A DNA stretch of 60,328 nt from Roseivirga echinicomitans (GTDB taxonomy: Bacteria > Bacteroidota > Bacteroidia > Cytophagales > Cyclobacteriaceae), in assembly GCF_001592935.1 (NCBI RefSeq), contig NZ_LRDB01000053.1, positions 1-60,328 on the forward strand. The letters run 5' to 3'. Every line of letters starts with the position of its first letter. Within the stretch, counting starts at the first letter, position 1. Under the pieces are notes generated by a model that had not been told where the DNA came from, searched no databases, and saw only the letters and a list, made by a program, of their open reading frames with translations. Below, in pieces: positions 41,934-50,357 of the stretch. The position numbers and the translations under genes were made by a program.

Positions 41934-42803
41934 ATGAGAACAGACGGAATGCTCAAAGAAGGAGCGCTAAAAGATCAGACTATAATTGTAACGGGTGGAG
42001 GTACAGGCCTTGGCCGTGCCATGGGTACTTATTTCTTAGAATTGGGTGCCAATTTGGTAATCACCAGTCGTAAGATTGAAGTATTGGAGCAAACCGCTAA
42101 GGAAATGGAAGCCCAAACGGGTGGAAAGGTATTGGCTGTTCAATGTGATGTTCGTGATTACGAACAAGTAGAAAACGTGCTGAAAGTAACCGAAGAGCGT
42201 TTTGGTCAGATCCATGCACTTTTGAATAATGCTGCTGGAAACTTTATCAGCCCTACCGAGCGCTTATCTAACCGCGCTTTCGACACTGTAATTGATATCG
42301 TATTAAAGGGTACCACCAATTTCACTTTGGCTTTGGGTAAAAAATGGATTGCCAATAAGCAACCGGGGACTGTACTGAACATTGTAACCACCTATGCTTG
42401 GACAGGCTCGGGTTATGTTGTGCCTTCCGCTTGCGCTAAAGCTGGCGTATTGGCTATGACTCGCTCATTGGCCGTAGAATGGGCCAAATATAAAATTAGA
42501 ATGAACGCAATTGCTCCAGGGCCATTCCCTACGGAAGGTGCATGGAGCCGTTTGTTGCCAGGTGACTTGGTGAAGAAATTCGATCCCGCTAAACTGGTGC
42601 CAGTAGGCAGGGTAGGAGAACACCAAGAATTGGCCAATTTGGCGGCTTATTTAATGTCCGATTTTTCAGCTTATGTAAATGGAGAAGTGGTAACCATTGA
42701 TGGCGGTGAGTGGCTACAAGGTGCAGGAGAATTCAGCCATTTGGAGAAAATACCACAAGAAATGTGGGACATGCTTGAAGCCCAACGCGGAAAAAAGCAA
42801 TAA
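41934..42803 (+). CDS. 2,4-dienoyl-CoA reductase-like SDR oxidoreductase
   Basis: The start at 41934 (MRTDGMLKEGALKDQT) fits the family. The 289-residue protein has the Rossmann motif TGGGTGLGRAMG. Its active-site segment is TYAWTGSGYVVPSACAKAG: the canonical YxxxK tyrosine is a serine, while an upstream Tyr and the Lys are kept, as in mitochondrial DECR1. The tail (GPFPTEGAWSRLLPGD; INGEV-like DGGEWLQGAGEF) also follows DECR1. It probably reduces 2,4-dienoyl-CoA with NADPH during unsaturated fatty-acid oxidation. Confidence 0.88.
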   Translation: MRTDGMLKEGALKDQTIIVTGGGTGLGRAMGTYFLELGANLVITSRKIEVLEQTAKEMEAQTGGKVLAVQCDVRDYEQVENVLKVTEERFGQIHALLNNAAGNFISPTERLSNRAFDTVIDIVLKGTTNFTLALGKKWIANKQPGTVLNIVTTYAWTGSGYVVPSACAKAGVLAMTRSLAVEWAKYKIRMNAIAPGPFPTEGAWSRLLPGDLVKKFDPAKLVPVGRVGEHQELANLAAYLMSDFSAYVNGEVVTIDGGEWLQGAGEFSHLEKIPQEMWDMLEAQRGKKQ

Positions 42804-42899
42804 GCCCTAAGCTACTTTGGGGCTACTGGAAAGCCAAGCGTAAAATTAAAGATATTGAGTTGTAGCTGATGTCTTTTTTATGGCTCAGTAGGATATATC

Positions 42900-42931
42900 A
42901 AGAGCGACCAAAATGTTTTGGCCGCTCTTTT
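42900..42931. terminator. Bidirectional rho-independent terminator
   Basis: A long stem (AAGAGCGACCAAAA with TTTTGGCCGCTCTT, one mismatch) with a 2-nt loop and a T tract on the plus side. It lies between the convergent DECR-like and SMR genes and can serve both. Confidence 0.8.
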
Positions 42932-42936
42932 TATTG

Positions 42937-43269
42937 CTAAGCCGCTTGTGAAACCGCTTTCAATCCGATTATTGATCCAATAAGAGTGATCAAGAAAAAG
43001 ACACGCCAAAAACTGGCAGGGTCTTTAAAGAATAGAATCCCCACCAGGGCTGTACCTACTGCGCCAATCCCTGTCCACACTGCGTAGGCAGTTCCAATTG
43101 GAAGCGTTTGAGTCGCTTTTATGAGTAGCGTCATGCTTATGGTTAAGGCTATGAAAAACCCTGCATACCACCAGTATACATCATTCCCTGTAGCCTCTTT
43201 GGCTTTACCCAAACACGAAGCGAAGGCTACTTCAAACAGTCCTGCGATAATCAATAGAATCCAATTCAT
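42937..43269 (-). CDS. SMR-family exporter, SugE/Gdx-like
   Basis: A 110-residue protein with four membrane helices and the essential Glu13 in LIIAGLFEVAFA. The later GTAYAVWTGIGAVGTALVG matches the SugE/Gdx subgroup (small guanidinium or quaternary ammonium exporters) better than EmrE. SMR proteins work as dimers in the inner membrane, driven by protons. I found no guanidine riboswitch upstream. A Crp/Fnr regulator gene lies 78 bp upstream on the same strand. Confidence 0.88.
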   Translation of the reverse strand: MNWILLIIAGLFEVAFASCLGKAKEATGNDVYWWYAGFFIALTISMTLLIKATQTLPIGTAYAVWTGIGAVGTALVGILFFKDPASFWRVFFLITLIGSIIGLKAVSQAA

Positions 43270-43347
43270 ACTTCTGAAATTTTATGGAGGCAAATTTCAG
43301 TAAATCGAGGCGCTGACGATTATACAAATGATAAAAAGAGAAGGGAG

Positions 43348-43911
43348 TTACCGAATGCTTGACCTAATTCTACTGAGGCTCACTTGTGTAATACCCAGAT
43401 AGGATGCGATGTGTTTTAACAGTACTCGTTGAAGAAGGTCTGGGTTTTGGTTAAGGAGTTCCATATACCTTTCCGAAGCGGTTTTGAACTGCCTGGAGAT
43501 TAACCTTTCCTCCGTTTTTATTAATTCTTGCTCTGCCAATTTTCTTCCCCAATTGGCAATATGGACATCTTGATCGAAGAGCTTTTGCAGGCGCTCTGAT
43601 TGAATTTCATACAATTGAGAATCTTCCAGTAGCTCAATGCTTTCATAGGCGGGCAATCCTTTTACATAGCTTTTCATGGAAAGCACAACGTCTCCCTCTT
43701 TCCCAAACCAGAATGTAACCTCACCTTCGGGCTGTGCCACAAAGGCCCTTACAATTCCCTTTTTGATGAATAATAATTTCGATTCAACCCGATTGGCTTT
43801 TAATACAATGGATTGCTTGGGTAATCTTACTTCTGTAAAGAGGTCGAGAAGTTTAGCCTTAGAAACAGGATGGATAGGGTAGATGTTATCAATGATTTGT
43901 TCAATGTGCAT
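43348..43911 (-). CDS. Crp/Fnr-family transcriptional regulator
   Basis: A 187-residue protein with a cyclic-nucleotide-binding-type sensor domain (residues 5-115; SIVLKANRVESKLLFIKKGIVRAF). A C-terminal winged helix-turn-helix (about 140-187) reads LLKHIASYLGITQVSLSRIRSS. No cysteine cluster for Fnr-type iron-sulfur is visible, and the ligand residues of true cAMP binders are not clear. It may regulate the neighbouring SMR exporter. Confidence 0.88.
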   Translation of the reverse strand: MHIEQIIDNIYPIHPVSKAKLLDLFTEVRLPKQSIVLKANRVESKLLFIKKGIVRAFVAQPEGEVTFWFGKEGDVVLSMKSYVKGLPAYESIELLEDSQLYEIQSERLQKLFDQDVHIANWGRKLAEQELIKTEERLISRQFKTASERYMELLNQNPDLLQRVLLKHIASYLGITQVSLSRIRSSIR

Positions 43912-43944
43912 TTGTCATTCAAAAGTAGGGAATAACCGCAAAAA

Positions 43945-43980
43945 AAGAGGTGCGCTCTGAATACACAGAGCGCACCATGA
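43945..43980 (-). terminator. Rho-independent terminator after the TonB receptor gene
   Basis: A perfect 11-bp stem (GGTGCGCTCTG with CAGAGCGCACC) is followed on the minus strand by TCTTTTTTTG, about 17 bp past the stop codon. Confidence 0.85.
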
Positions 43981-43992
43981 ACAAAACAACCA

Positions 43993-46398
43993 CTAAAGAT
44001 CAACCTTTAAAGAAAGGATGATGTTTCTTCCGGCAGCGGTAATTCCCGAACTGTACGGGCGATAACGCTGGTCGGTAATGTTTTCTACCCCACCGCTAAT
44101 GGTCATGCCGTTGGATAGTTTATAAAGCGCTTTGAAGTTAAGGGTGTACCAGCTTGGTGAATAAGGATCTCCATTGCTGTCTGCCGCGTACATATAGCCC
44201 TTTCCTTGTTCTTCTGCAGGCATTTTATCGAAACTTACTTCACCACTATACATGGCGTACAAATCCATTTTTAGGTTTTGTTGGCTGTAAGTGATTCGGG
44301 TTACGCCAAAGGAAGGAGCCGCATGTCTGGAAGGGCTCACGGAGCTGTCATCCAGCTCTTCTTCTCCGTGCTGAAAATTGTAGCGGGTAGAGAAACCAAA
44401 GCCAGAATCGAACTTAAATTCAATACCTGCCTGAATGCCGTATACTTTCGTATAAGCAGCATTCTGAACGGCCTGAACTTGGCTTAACTCACCATTGTAC
44501 ATGATTTGATCTTGCCCATTTAGGGTGAAATCTCTTCTCACTAAAGCGTTTTCTAACTGCGTATAAAAGCCTGTCACATCAACTCTTATGGATGAATTAA
44601 AGACTTTGGCAATTCCAACCTCAGCATTGTAAGCATATTCAGGGCCTAATTCTGGATTTGGAACTACTACTGAACCTGGTTCAGAGTCAAACACTTTCCC
44701 TGCGTCATCCACATTTGGTGACCTAAAGCCAGTAGATAGATTGGTAGAGATAGTCATATCTGTTTCTGGGTTGAACACCAAACCAAAACTGCCTGTAACA
44801 GCACCATTCGAAATTTCAGCCGTTTCAAAAGGGAAAGGATAAAAACGCGTATCGAATGTAGCGTCTAACTTGAAGTAGTTGTAGCGCGTTCCAGCTTGCA
44901 ATAAGAGTTTCGGGGAAATGCGGTGTTGCAACGAAGCGTACAGCGCATAAGATGCCCAAGAGGATAGAGGGTAGCGTGCTGGCCCTTCTACAACATCTCC
45001 AGTGGTGATATCTTCATCTGTTCCAGTTGAATTTACGTCATCATAAACCGCTTCAAAACCATAAAACAATTCTGTGCCTGTTTTTAGGGCTTTGTCGAAA
45101 TCTAGGTTGAAGGAATAAGCATTTACCTTTTCAACCCTAGAAGCTCTGGTGGTACCATTAAAGTCTCTATCAATTCTGCTTTCCTCAAAGTACTGATGTG
45201 CTAAACGAACATTCATTTGGTCGTATAACCTGCTGTTTCCTTGATGGGTGGCCGTCAAGTTATTCATTAACCAAACCTGTGGTCCGTATTGCCATTCCGC
45301 GCTTCTTGGTAAACCACCTCGGGTTCTGATCAATCGGTCATAACGAGAGTAGTTTGAAGTAGTAGAGTAATGTAGTCCATAAATGAAGTCCCAGTTGGCA
45401 TTAGGCTTGAACCTGATTTTTTGCATCAAATTCGTCTGCTCATAACCAGTAGGTCTTTGTACCAAAGGATCATCATTAGTGACCACTACATCTACACCGT
45501 TTTGGCGTTCTACATAAAATGGTCTCAAATAATCGTCTGGCCCATTGCTGCCCATTCTCAAATCACCAAAGTTGAGGTTTGAAAAACTGGTTACAGAAGC
45601 CCATTTGTTCCAACCCACATTGATGTCTAAGTGAGTCGTCTTTTCTCCATTGGCAGAAGAATACCTTGCCACGGCTGAACCTTTTACTAAAGCCTCGTCT
45701 GAGTGAGAGAGTTGTGGGTTTAAAGTTCTAAAACTCATTACCCCGCCAATGGCATCGCTGCCATACATCACAGAGCCAGGGCCAAATAGAATTTCAGCGC
45801 TTTCTGTCGCAAATGCATCGAGGGAAATAACGTTTTGTAAATTTCCACTTCTGAAAATAGCCGTGTTCATTCTAACACCATCTACCGTAATGAGTAGCCT
45901 GTTGGTAGAAAATCCTCGAATCATTGGACTACCACCACCCAACTGACTTTTTTGGATAAAAACATCTCCAGTGCTGCCCAGTAAATCGGCTGCAGTTTGA
46001 GAGTTTTGTAACTGTATGTCTGAAGGCGTAATTGTCGTGATCTTATTAGGAACGTCTTGGCGATCTTGGTGCCAACGGTTGGCCGAAACCACCACGTCAT
46101 CCATTGATAACTTGGAAACGATCAGTTCCACGATATAATTTGTTTGGGTAAGAATGGCATAACTCACCATTGCTTTTTCATACCCCAACATTCTTACTTC
46201 GATAATCTCAGCACCTTCAAAGGCGGTAATGTCGGCTTGGCCTTTAACGTTTGTAACCGCAAAGGCTCTTGGTGAATTGCTGGCCAAAGTAGCCAACTCC
46301 AGCGGTTCACCCGTATTTTTATCAATAATGGTAACGGTTTGCGCCATGCCCTGAAAGGCACATAGCACAAAGCACCATATGAATAAATGTTTTTTCAT
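43993..46398 (-). CDS. TonB-dependent outer-membrane receptor
   Basis: The start at 46398 gives MKKHLFIWCFVLCAFQGMAQ, a clean signal peptide; an upstream ATG would add 24 residues ahead of it. The 801-residue protein has a carboxypeptidase-regulatory-like domain (about 22-110). A plug domain (about 115-235) follows, with DVVVSANRW, MIRGFSTNRLLITVDGVRMN and GPGSVMYGSDAIGGVMSF. A 22-strand barrel ends in NIILSLKVDL. Plug similarity is to the haem/haemoglobin receptor group, but no ligand is proven. A small membrane-anchored protein gene lies upstream in the same orientation. Confidence 0.9.
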   Translation of the reverse strand: MKKHLFIWCFVLCAFQGMAQTVTIIDKNTGEPLELATLASNSPRAFAVTNVKGQADITAFEGAEIIEVRMLGYEKAMVSYAILTQTNYIVELIVSKLSMDDVVVSANRWHQDRQDVPNKITTITPSDIQLQNSQTAADLLGSTGDVFIQKSQLGGGSPMIRGFSTNRLLITVDGVRMNTAIFRSGNLQNVISLDAFATESAEILFGPGSVMYGSDAIGGVMSFRTLNPQLSHSDEALVKGSAVARYSSANGEKTTHLDINVGWNKWASVTSFSNLNFGDLRMGSNGPDDYLRPFYVERQNGVDVVVTNDDPLVQRPTGYEQTNLMQKIRFKPNANWDFIYGLHYSTTSNYSRYDRLIRTRGGLPRSAEWQYGPQVWLMNNLTATHQGNSRLYDQMNVRLAHQYFEESRIDRDFNGTTRASRVEKVNAYSFNLDFDKALKTGTELFYGFEAVYDDVNSTGTDEDITTGDVVEGPARYPLSSWASYALYASLQHRISPKLLLQAGTRYNYFKLDATFDTRFYPFPFETAEISNGAVTGSFGLVFNPETDMTISTNLSTGFRSPNVDDAGKVFDSEPGSVVVPNPELGPEYAYNAEVGIAKVFNSSIRVDVTGFYTQLENALVRRDFTLNGQDQIMYNGELSQVQAVQNAAYTKVYGIQAGIEFKFDSGFGFSTRYNFQHGEEELDDSSVSPSRHAAPSFGVTRITYSQQNLKMDLYAMYSGEVSFDKMPAEEQGKGYMYAADSNGDPYSPSWYTLNFKALYKLSNGMTISGGVENITDQRYRPYSSGITAAGRNIILSLKVDL

Positions 46399-46492
46399 AT
46401 GAAAATATAAAATGATGTATAAACTGTTTTTGAGCCTATAGGGCTCATATACATGGAAAAGGATTTCCATGATGCTTTAGATAAAGCAGCGT

Positions 46493-47026
46493 TTATACAC
46501 TTATGCGTGGGGGAGGACCGTCTATTCCTTGCGACCTAGGGTCGTAGATCATTTCAATCTCAAGAAATTGAGTGGGGGCTAAGGGGTGAAAAAATGTTGT
46601 GGATTGTGAACTTGGCTGAACATAGAGCGCTTTAACCAATGAGACAACCAATTGACTATCATCTTGTTGGTCGGATTTTCCGCTAAAGTGAAGTGTTATA
46701 AGTTCATTGAACTTGTGATTAACAAGCGATTCTAATTTATCCCAATAAGCATAAAAGTAGGTGGTGTCACCCTTTACTTCTCGGGAAATAATATCGTACA
46801 TCTGATCCTTGTACTCAAACTCACCTTCATGTTCCCAGCGTAAATCAGTCTTCATTTGAGCTGCTGTAAAAGCCAAATGAACCATTTCTACAGGGTTTTC
46901 TTCATTGGCAATCGCTAGGGCCGCATGTTGTTTTGCTTTCGCTTTCTCCATTTCCAGAAATAGATAAGTGCCTCCGAAAGGGAGGGTAAGCAAAGCGAGC
47001 AATATGATGGCAATAGTAGCTTTCAA
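46493..47026 (-). CDS. Membrane-anchored hypothetical protein upstream of a TonB receptor
   Basis: A 177-residue protein with an N-terminal signal or anchor (ATIAIILLALLTLPFGGTYLFLE), a charged helix (KAKAKQHAALAIANEENP), and a compact alpha/beta domain (WEHEGEFEYKDQMYDIISREVKGDTTYFYAYWDKLE). It ends in a proline-rich tail (DGPPPRISV). The phrase GDTTYFYAYWD is typical of small proteins found next to metal or haem uptake genes in Bacteroidota. Function unknown. The TonB receptor starts 95 bp downstream, so the pair is probably one operon. Confidence 0.7.
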   Translation of the reverse strand: MKATIAIILLALLTLPFGGTYLFLEMEKAKAKQHAALAIANEENPVEMVHLAFTAAQMKTDLRWEHEGEFEYKDQMYDIISREVKGDTTYFYAYWDKLESLVNHKFNELITLHFSGKSDQQDDSQLVVSLVKALYVQPSSQSTTFFHPLAPTQFLEIEMIYDPRSQGIDGPPPRISV

Positions 47027-47154
47027 CGGATTAACAGATTCATAAATGTAACCTTCTCAGATTCATTTTTGGAAAGTTTTGTATGAAATGCGTGCTTGTT
47101 ATAGGCTTGGTTCAAAATATGGATAACTGGGAAACCTATCAAAAACATGATGTG

Positions 47155-47940
47155 CTAATCTTCCTCGAAGTCAATTTTATAGAGAATTAAGCTAGACCCC
47201 GGGGCGACTTGGAATATTTCTTTGGTATGAAGTCCTTTTAATGAAAGGCCAATTTCCTCTAAAGTGGTTTCTCCTTTACCCAAGAGTAATAATTGCCCCA
47301 CCATCATTCTGATTTGGTGCCTTAAAAAGCCATTGGCCTTTACTCTGTAGATGTAGCTTTGCTTGGGAAAAAAATTGGCAGCGAATTGTTCATTGGGTTC
47401 AATCCTTGAAGATGTCACTTCCCTTTGGGTAATGGTATCTTCTTTGGGTCTTTTACAATAGGCCTTGAACTCATGGAAACCTTCAAAAAGTTTGGCACCT
47501 TCTTTCATAAGGTCAATGTCCAATTGCTCGGGAACCGTAGTGATAAAAGGTGCGCAGAAAGGATGTGGTTTTTCTCCGCAGGCAAAGAGGTAAATGTATT
47601 CTTTGGTCCTTGGTGATTGGATGATATTAAAGTCTTCGTTTGCTTTTTTAAGATCGAGTGCTTTGATATCTGGCGGTAAATTGATGTTGAGTTGAATTAA
47701 AAACTCGGTCTCATCTTGAATGGGCTCATGAAGGAAAAGCTCGAAAGCATAGTCTAAAGCCGAAACTTTGGCATCGGTACGGCTGGTACCCATGGTTTTA
47801 AAATCATGGTGCCCGAGTACAAAAGCCAAAGTGCGATCCACCATGTAGTGAATTGTTTTTACCTGGGGCTGCTTGGCCCATCCATGGAACCTAAACCCTA
47901 AATATTGAATATGAATGAGGTAAAAGTGTTGCGCCTTCAT
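47155..47940 (-). CDS. truA: tRNA pseudouridine synthase TruA-like
   Basis: A 261-residue enzyme of the TruA family, which modifies uridines 38-40 in the tRNA anticodon arm. The catalytic aspartate is Asp56 in GTSRTDAKVSA; other family segments are YLGFRFHGWAKQPQVKTI and FLRHQIRMMVGQLLLLGKG near the C terminus. It is slightly divergent (RTDAKV instead of RTDAGV), and many Bacteroidota encode two such proteins, so the exact uridine target is uncertain. Immediately upstream lies the REP-like repeat cluster. Confidence 0.85.
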   Translation of the reverse strand: MKAQHFYLIHIQYLGFRFHGWAKQPQVKTIHYMVDRTLAFVLGHHDFKTMGTSRTDAKVSALDYAFELFLHEPIQDETEFLIQLNINLPPDIKALDLKKANEDFNIIQSPRTKEYIYLFACGEKPHPFCAPFITTVPEQLDIDLMKEGAKLFEGFHEFKAYCKRPKEDTITQREVTSSRIEPNEQFAANFFPKQSYIYRVKANGFLRHQIRMMVGQLLLLGKGETTLEEIGLSLKGLHTKEIFQVAPGSSLILYKIDFEED

Positions 47941-47979
47941 ACCGCGAAATTAGGATAATTTCGTGGATGGTATTGGGTA

Positions 47980-47998
47980 CGACCCCGCTGGGGTCGGG
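47980..47998. repeat. REP-like hairpin
   Basis: CGACCCCGCTGGGGTCGGG: a GACCCC/GGGGTC stem around GCT. It is the outermost of four related hairpins between truA and the RAYT gene. Confidence 0.7.
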
Positions 47999-48034
47999 AG
48001 ATCATATTGCATTGTGGTTTCTCTATATAGATAT

Positions 48035-48142
48035 GACCCCGCTGGGGTCGGTTATTACAAATAAATCCTGCTTGGCATCCCATCAGGATGCCACATTTGT
48101 AGCAACGAAATGTTTGATGTATCAGCAACCCTGAAGGGGTTG
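48035..48142. repeat. REP-like three-hairpin unit, copy 1
   Basis: A unit of about 108 bp holding GACCCCGCTGGGGTC (48035-48049), the linker GGTTATTACAAATAAATC, GGCATCCCATCAGGATGCC (48074-48092), and CAACCCTGAAGGGGTTG (48126-48142). The same three hairpins and linkers recur at 48250-48356. Confidence 0.85.
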
Positions 48143-48205
48143 AATATTTTTTGTGCGTTATGATGAATTGAATTGGTGAGATTAATGTCGTTTGGTGCAT
48201 GGTGC

Positions 48206-48223
48206 GACCCCTCTGGGGTCGGG
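48206..48223. repeat. REP-like hairpin
   Basis: GACCCCTCTGGGGTCGGG, a single-hairpin variant placed just before unit copy 2, as the hairpin at 47980 is before copy 1. Confidence 0.7.
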
Positions 48224-48249
48224 AAGGATGTTGTATTCGATAAATGTAT

Positions 48250-48356
48250 GACCCCGCTGGGGTCGGTTATTACAAATAAATCTTGCTAAGCATCCCATCG
48301 GGATGCCACATTTATAGCAACGAATGTTTATATCAACGTCAACCCTGAAGGGGTTG
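48250..48356. repeat. REP-like three-hairpin unit, copy 2
   Basis: GACCCCGCTGGGGTC (48250-48264), GCATCCCATCGGGATGCC (48290-48307) and CAACCCTGAAGGGGTTG (48340-48356), with linkers matching copy 1. It ends 9 bp from the stop codon of the RAYT reading frame. Confidence 0.85.
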
Positions 48357-48364
48357 TGCATTTT

Positions 48365-48832
48365 CTATTCGTCCAGCCAGTCGAATAGGTATTCATCTTT
48401 GAATTCGATTTTATATTTATTCAAAAATTCAATGTATTCTTCTCTGAAGGTCTTTTTTCGATGATGATCTTTTTGGTTCATGATATAGGCGATCACATTA
48501 TCAAGAGCTGAATGACTATAGGAAAAGGCCCCAAATCCGCTTTGCCATTTAAACTTGTTTTTAACTAGGCCCTGTTCGTTGATCTATTTGTTGGAGGCTT
48601 TTTTGACTTCTCTCACCAAATCAGACAAACAACATGAAGGTGTCATTCCTATCAAAAAATGAATGTGGTCAGGCATTCCATTAATGGCAACCATCTTCTG
48701 CTCCTTATTCTGAACAATTCCGGTGATGTATTTATACAAATCATCCTCCCAAGCCCTCAGAATTAAGCTTTGGCGACCACTAACAGCGAAAACCACCTGA
48801 ATATATATTTGGCTATATGTTCCCGTTGACAT
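48365..48832 (-). pseudogene. IS200-like REP-associated tyrosine transposase (RAYT) interrupted by an amber codon
   Basis: Read through one stop, the frame is 155 codons, the usual length for this single-strand HUH/Y1 family. Residues 1-82 contain the HUH motif PDHIHFLIG (His56, His58). An in-frame TAG at 48584-48586 replaces residue 83, where relatives usually have Trp in a KWIN-type motif, so TGG to TAG is likely. The rest continues cleanly: FKWQSGFGAFSYS, then AYIMNQKDHH with the probable catalytic Tyr116, then KTFREEYIEFL. Without readthrough the product lacks the catalytic tyrosine. REP-like repeats lie directly downstream. Confidence 0.88.
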
Positions 48833-48881
48833 TTGAAACCAATTTTAGTTTTACGTCAGGGCCTATGTAAAACAGATCCTT

Positions 48882-49616
48882 CTATAACTCCTTAATTCGG
48901 ATATTCTTGAAATACACTTCGTCTCCATGGTTTTGAAGGCTGACGCGACCCGTTTTTGATTTAGCGTAAAATTCATAATTAGCCCATTTTCCAGCTGCTC
49001 TTTGTGCTAACCAGTCTTCGCTGCCTTCCTCAAACTCCAAAACCTTTTCACCATTCAGCCAATGCTCAACATGTCCGTTGTTATAAACGATTTTGATTTT
49101 ATTCCACTGCATAAATGGATTAGGTTTTTTGGTTTCCGCTGCTGCTTGCATAGCGTAATTGGCCCCAACCATTTTATTAGCTTCGCTTTCTGATCTAGAA
49201 AATTCATCGTCAAGCAATTGAAATTCAGGGCCGGTTAAGTAATCGTGTCCATTGCCTTCCAATTGCACGACATGATAAAAAACTCCGCTATTGCCACCTT
49301 TTGCAATTTTGTATTCTAACTCAAGCTCAAAGTTGCCGTAATCGGTAGTGGTCATGATGGAGCGGTTGAAGCCCGCGTTTTCTTCACCTAAACCCACATT
49401 ACAGGCAATTGTGCCATCCACAATTTCCCATTGAGGCATAATTGGCTCTTCACCATACATTTCCCAACCGCTAAAGTCTTTTCCGTTGAAGAGTGAAATC
49501 CACTCTTCGGTTTGGGCAGCATTATCAATAGATTTTTCTTCGTTGCTTTTTGAGCTTCCGCAGCTAACAATTAAAAAAGTGGCAAGAAGAAAGTTAAGGA
49601 TGTATTGAGGTTTCAT
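48882..49616 (-). CDS. DUF1080 (3-keto-disaccharide hydrolase domain) lipoprotein
   Basis: A 244-residue protein with a signal peptide and lipobox at Cys19 (IVSCGSS). The mature domain is the DUF1080 concanavalin-like sandwich: WISLFNGKDFSGWEMYGE, YGNFELELEYKIAKGGNSGVFYHV, and the C-terminal GRVSLQNHGDEVYFKNIRIKEL. The family includes 3-keto-disaccharide hydrolases and carbohydrate-binding proteins and is common in marine Bacteroidota. Substrate unknown. Monocistronic. Confidence 0.9.
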   Translation of the reverse strand: MKPQYILNFLLATFLIVSCGSSKSNEEKSIDNAAQTEEWISLFNGKDFSGWEMYGEEPIMPQWEIVDGTIACNVGLGEENAGFNRSIMTTTDYGNFELELEYKIAKGGNSGVFYHVVQLEGNGHDYLTGPEFQLLDDEFSRSESEANKMVGANYAMQAAAETKKPNPFMQWNKIKIVYNNGHVEHWLNGEKVLEFEEGSEDWLAQRAAGKWANYEFYAKSKTGRVSLQNHGDEVYFKNIRIKEL

Positions 49617-49754
49617 AGGTTGTTTTTTTTTCGGACTTCAAGTTAAATAAATTATGAAATAAATTTTGAAATGCTTTGTTCTTGTCGATATTGAACACAA
49701 ATCCCAAAATACTAATAACTTAGGGGCGAAATCAAATAGAATTAATTAAGGAAC

Positions 49755-50333
49755 ATGAACATTTTTGTAGGCCGGTTGAGCTACGAAACCCAAGAAAGTA
49801 ACCTGCGCGCGTTGTTTGAACAAATTGGACAGGTGAAAAGCTTAAAGATCATCACTGATCGAGAAACCGGTAAATCCAAAGGATTTGCTTTTGTAACAAT
49901 GGCGAGCCATGAAGATGGCCAAAAGGCGGTCACTCAGTTAGACGGAACAGCTTTAGATGGAAGAAATATTTCTGTTTCTGAAGCTGAGGATAGAAAGTCG
50001 AACGAAAGAAAACCGACTGCTGGTCCAGGCCAAGGTCAGAGATCAGATTTTAAACCTAGACGAGAAGAAAGTCGAGACGAAGAAGACTCTGAAAGCGGAG
50101 GTAAGCCTGAAAAGAGCAGTCGAAGTTCTGAATGGTCTGATGCCCCATCGAAAGGAGCACCACGAAAAAACTCTCCGAATAAAAAGAAAAAGGAAGCCCC
50201 AACAGGCAGAGGTGGTGATGATGAAGGTTTCAGGAAAAAGAAAATGCCACCTAAACCACCGAAGTCTAAAAAGAACCGCGGTTGGGGAGAAGAAGACGAT
50301 GACGATGATATTTTCGGAGATTTTAAGTTCTAA
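49755..50333 (+). CDS. RRM-domain RNA-binding protein with a long charged tail
   Basis: A 192-residue cytoplasmic protein. Residues 1-80 are a single RNA-recognition motif with RNP2 IFVGRL (3-8) and RNP1 KGFAFVTM (42-49). Residues 82-192 form a disordered tail rich in Lys, Arg, Glu, Ser and Pro, ending in an acidic run (EEDDDDDIFGDFKF). Bacterial RRM proteins of this type are often cold-induced RNA chaperones, usually with a glycine-rich tail; this charged tail is longer. Partner RNAs are unknown. Confidence 0.9.
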   Translation: MNIFVGRLSYETQESNLRALFEQIGQVKSLKIITDRETGKSKGFAFVTMASHEDGQKAVTQLDGTALDGRNISVSEAEDRKSNERKPTAGPGQGQRSDFKPRREESRDEEDSESGGKPEKSSRSSEWSDAPSKGAPRKNSPNKKKKEAPTGRGGDDEGFRKKKMPPKPPKSKKNRGWGEEDDDDDIFGDFKF

Positions 50334-50357
50334 AGCCCTCTGTTTATAATAATAGTA

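Noticed and set aside
43270-43347. Guanidine riboswitch upstream of the SugE/Gdx-like gene
   Set aside because: The 78-bp gap shows no conserved guanidine-sensing motif or paired structure that I can recognise.
47937-48200. Minus-strand frame of 87 residues across the REP-like cluster
   Set aside because: Its sequence simply translates the hairpins (RPQRG repeated) and overlaps the truA start.
47980-48356. CRISPR array
   Set aside because: There are only two long units with several different hairpins, no regular spacers and no cas genes.
49957-50349. Second frame of 130 residues inside the RRM gene
   Set aside because: It comes from the Lys/Glu-rich codons of the RRM tail read in another frame and has no start context.
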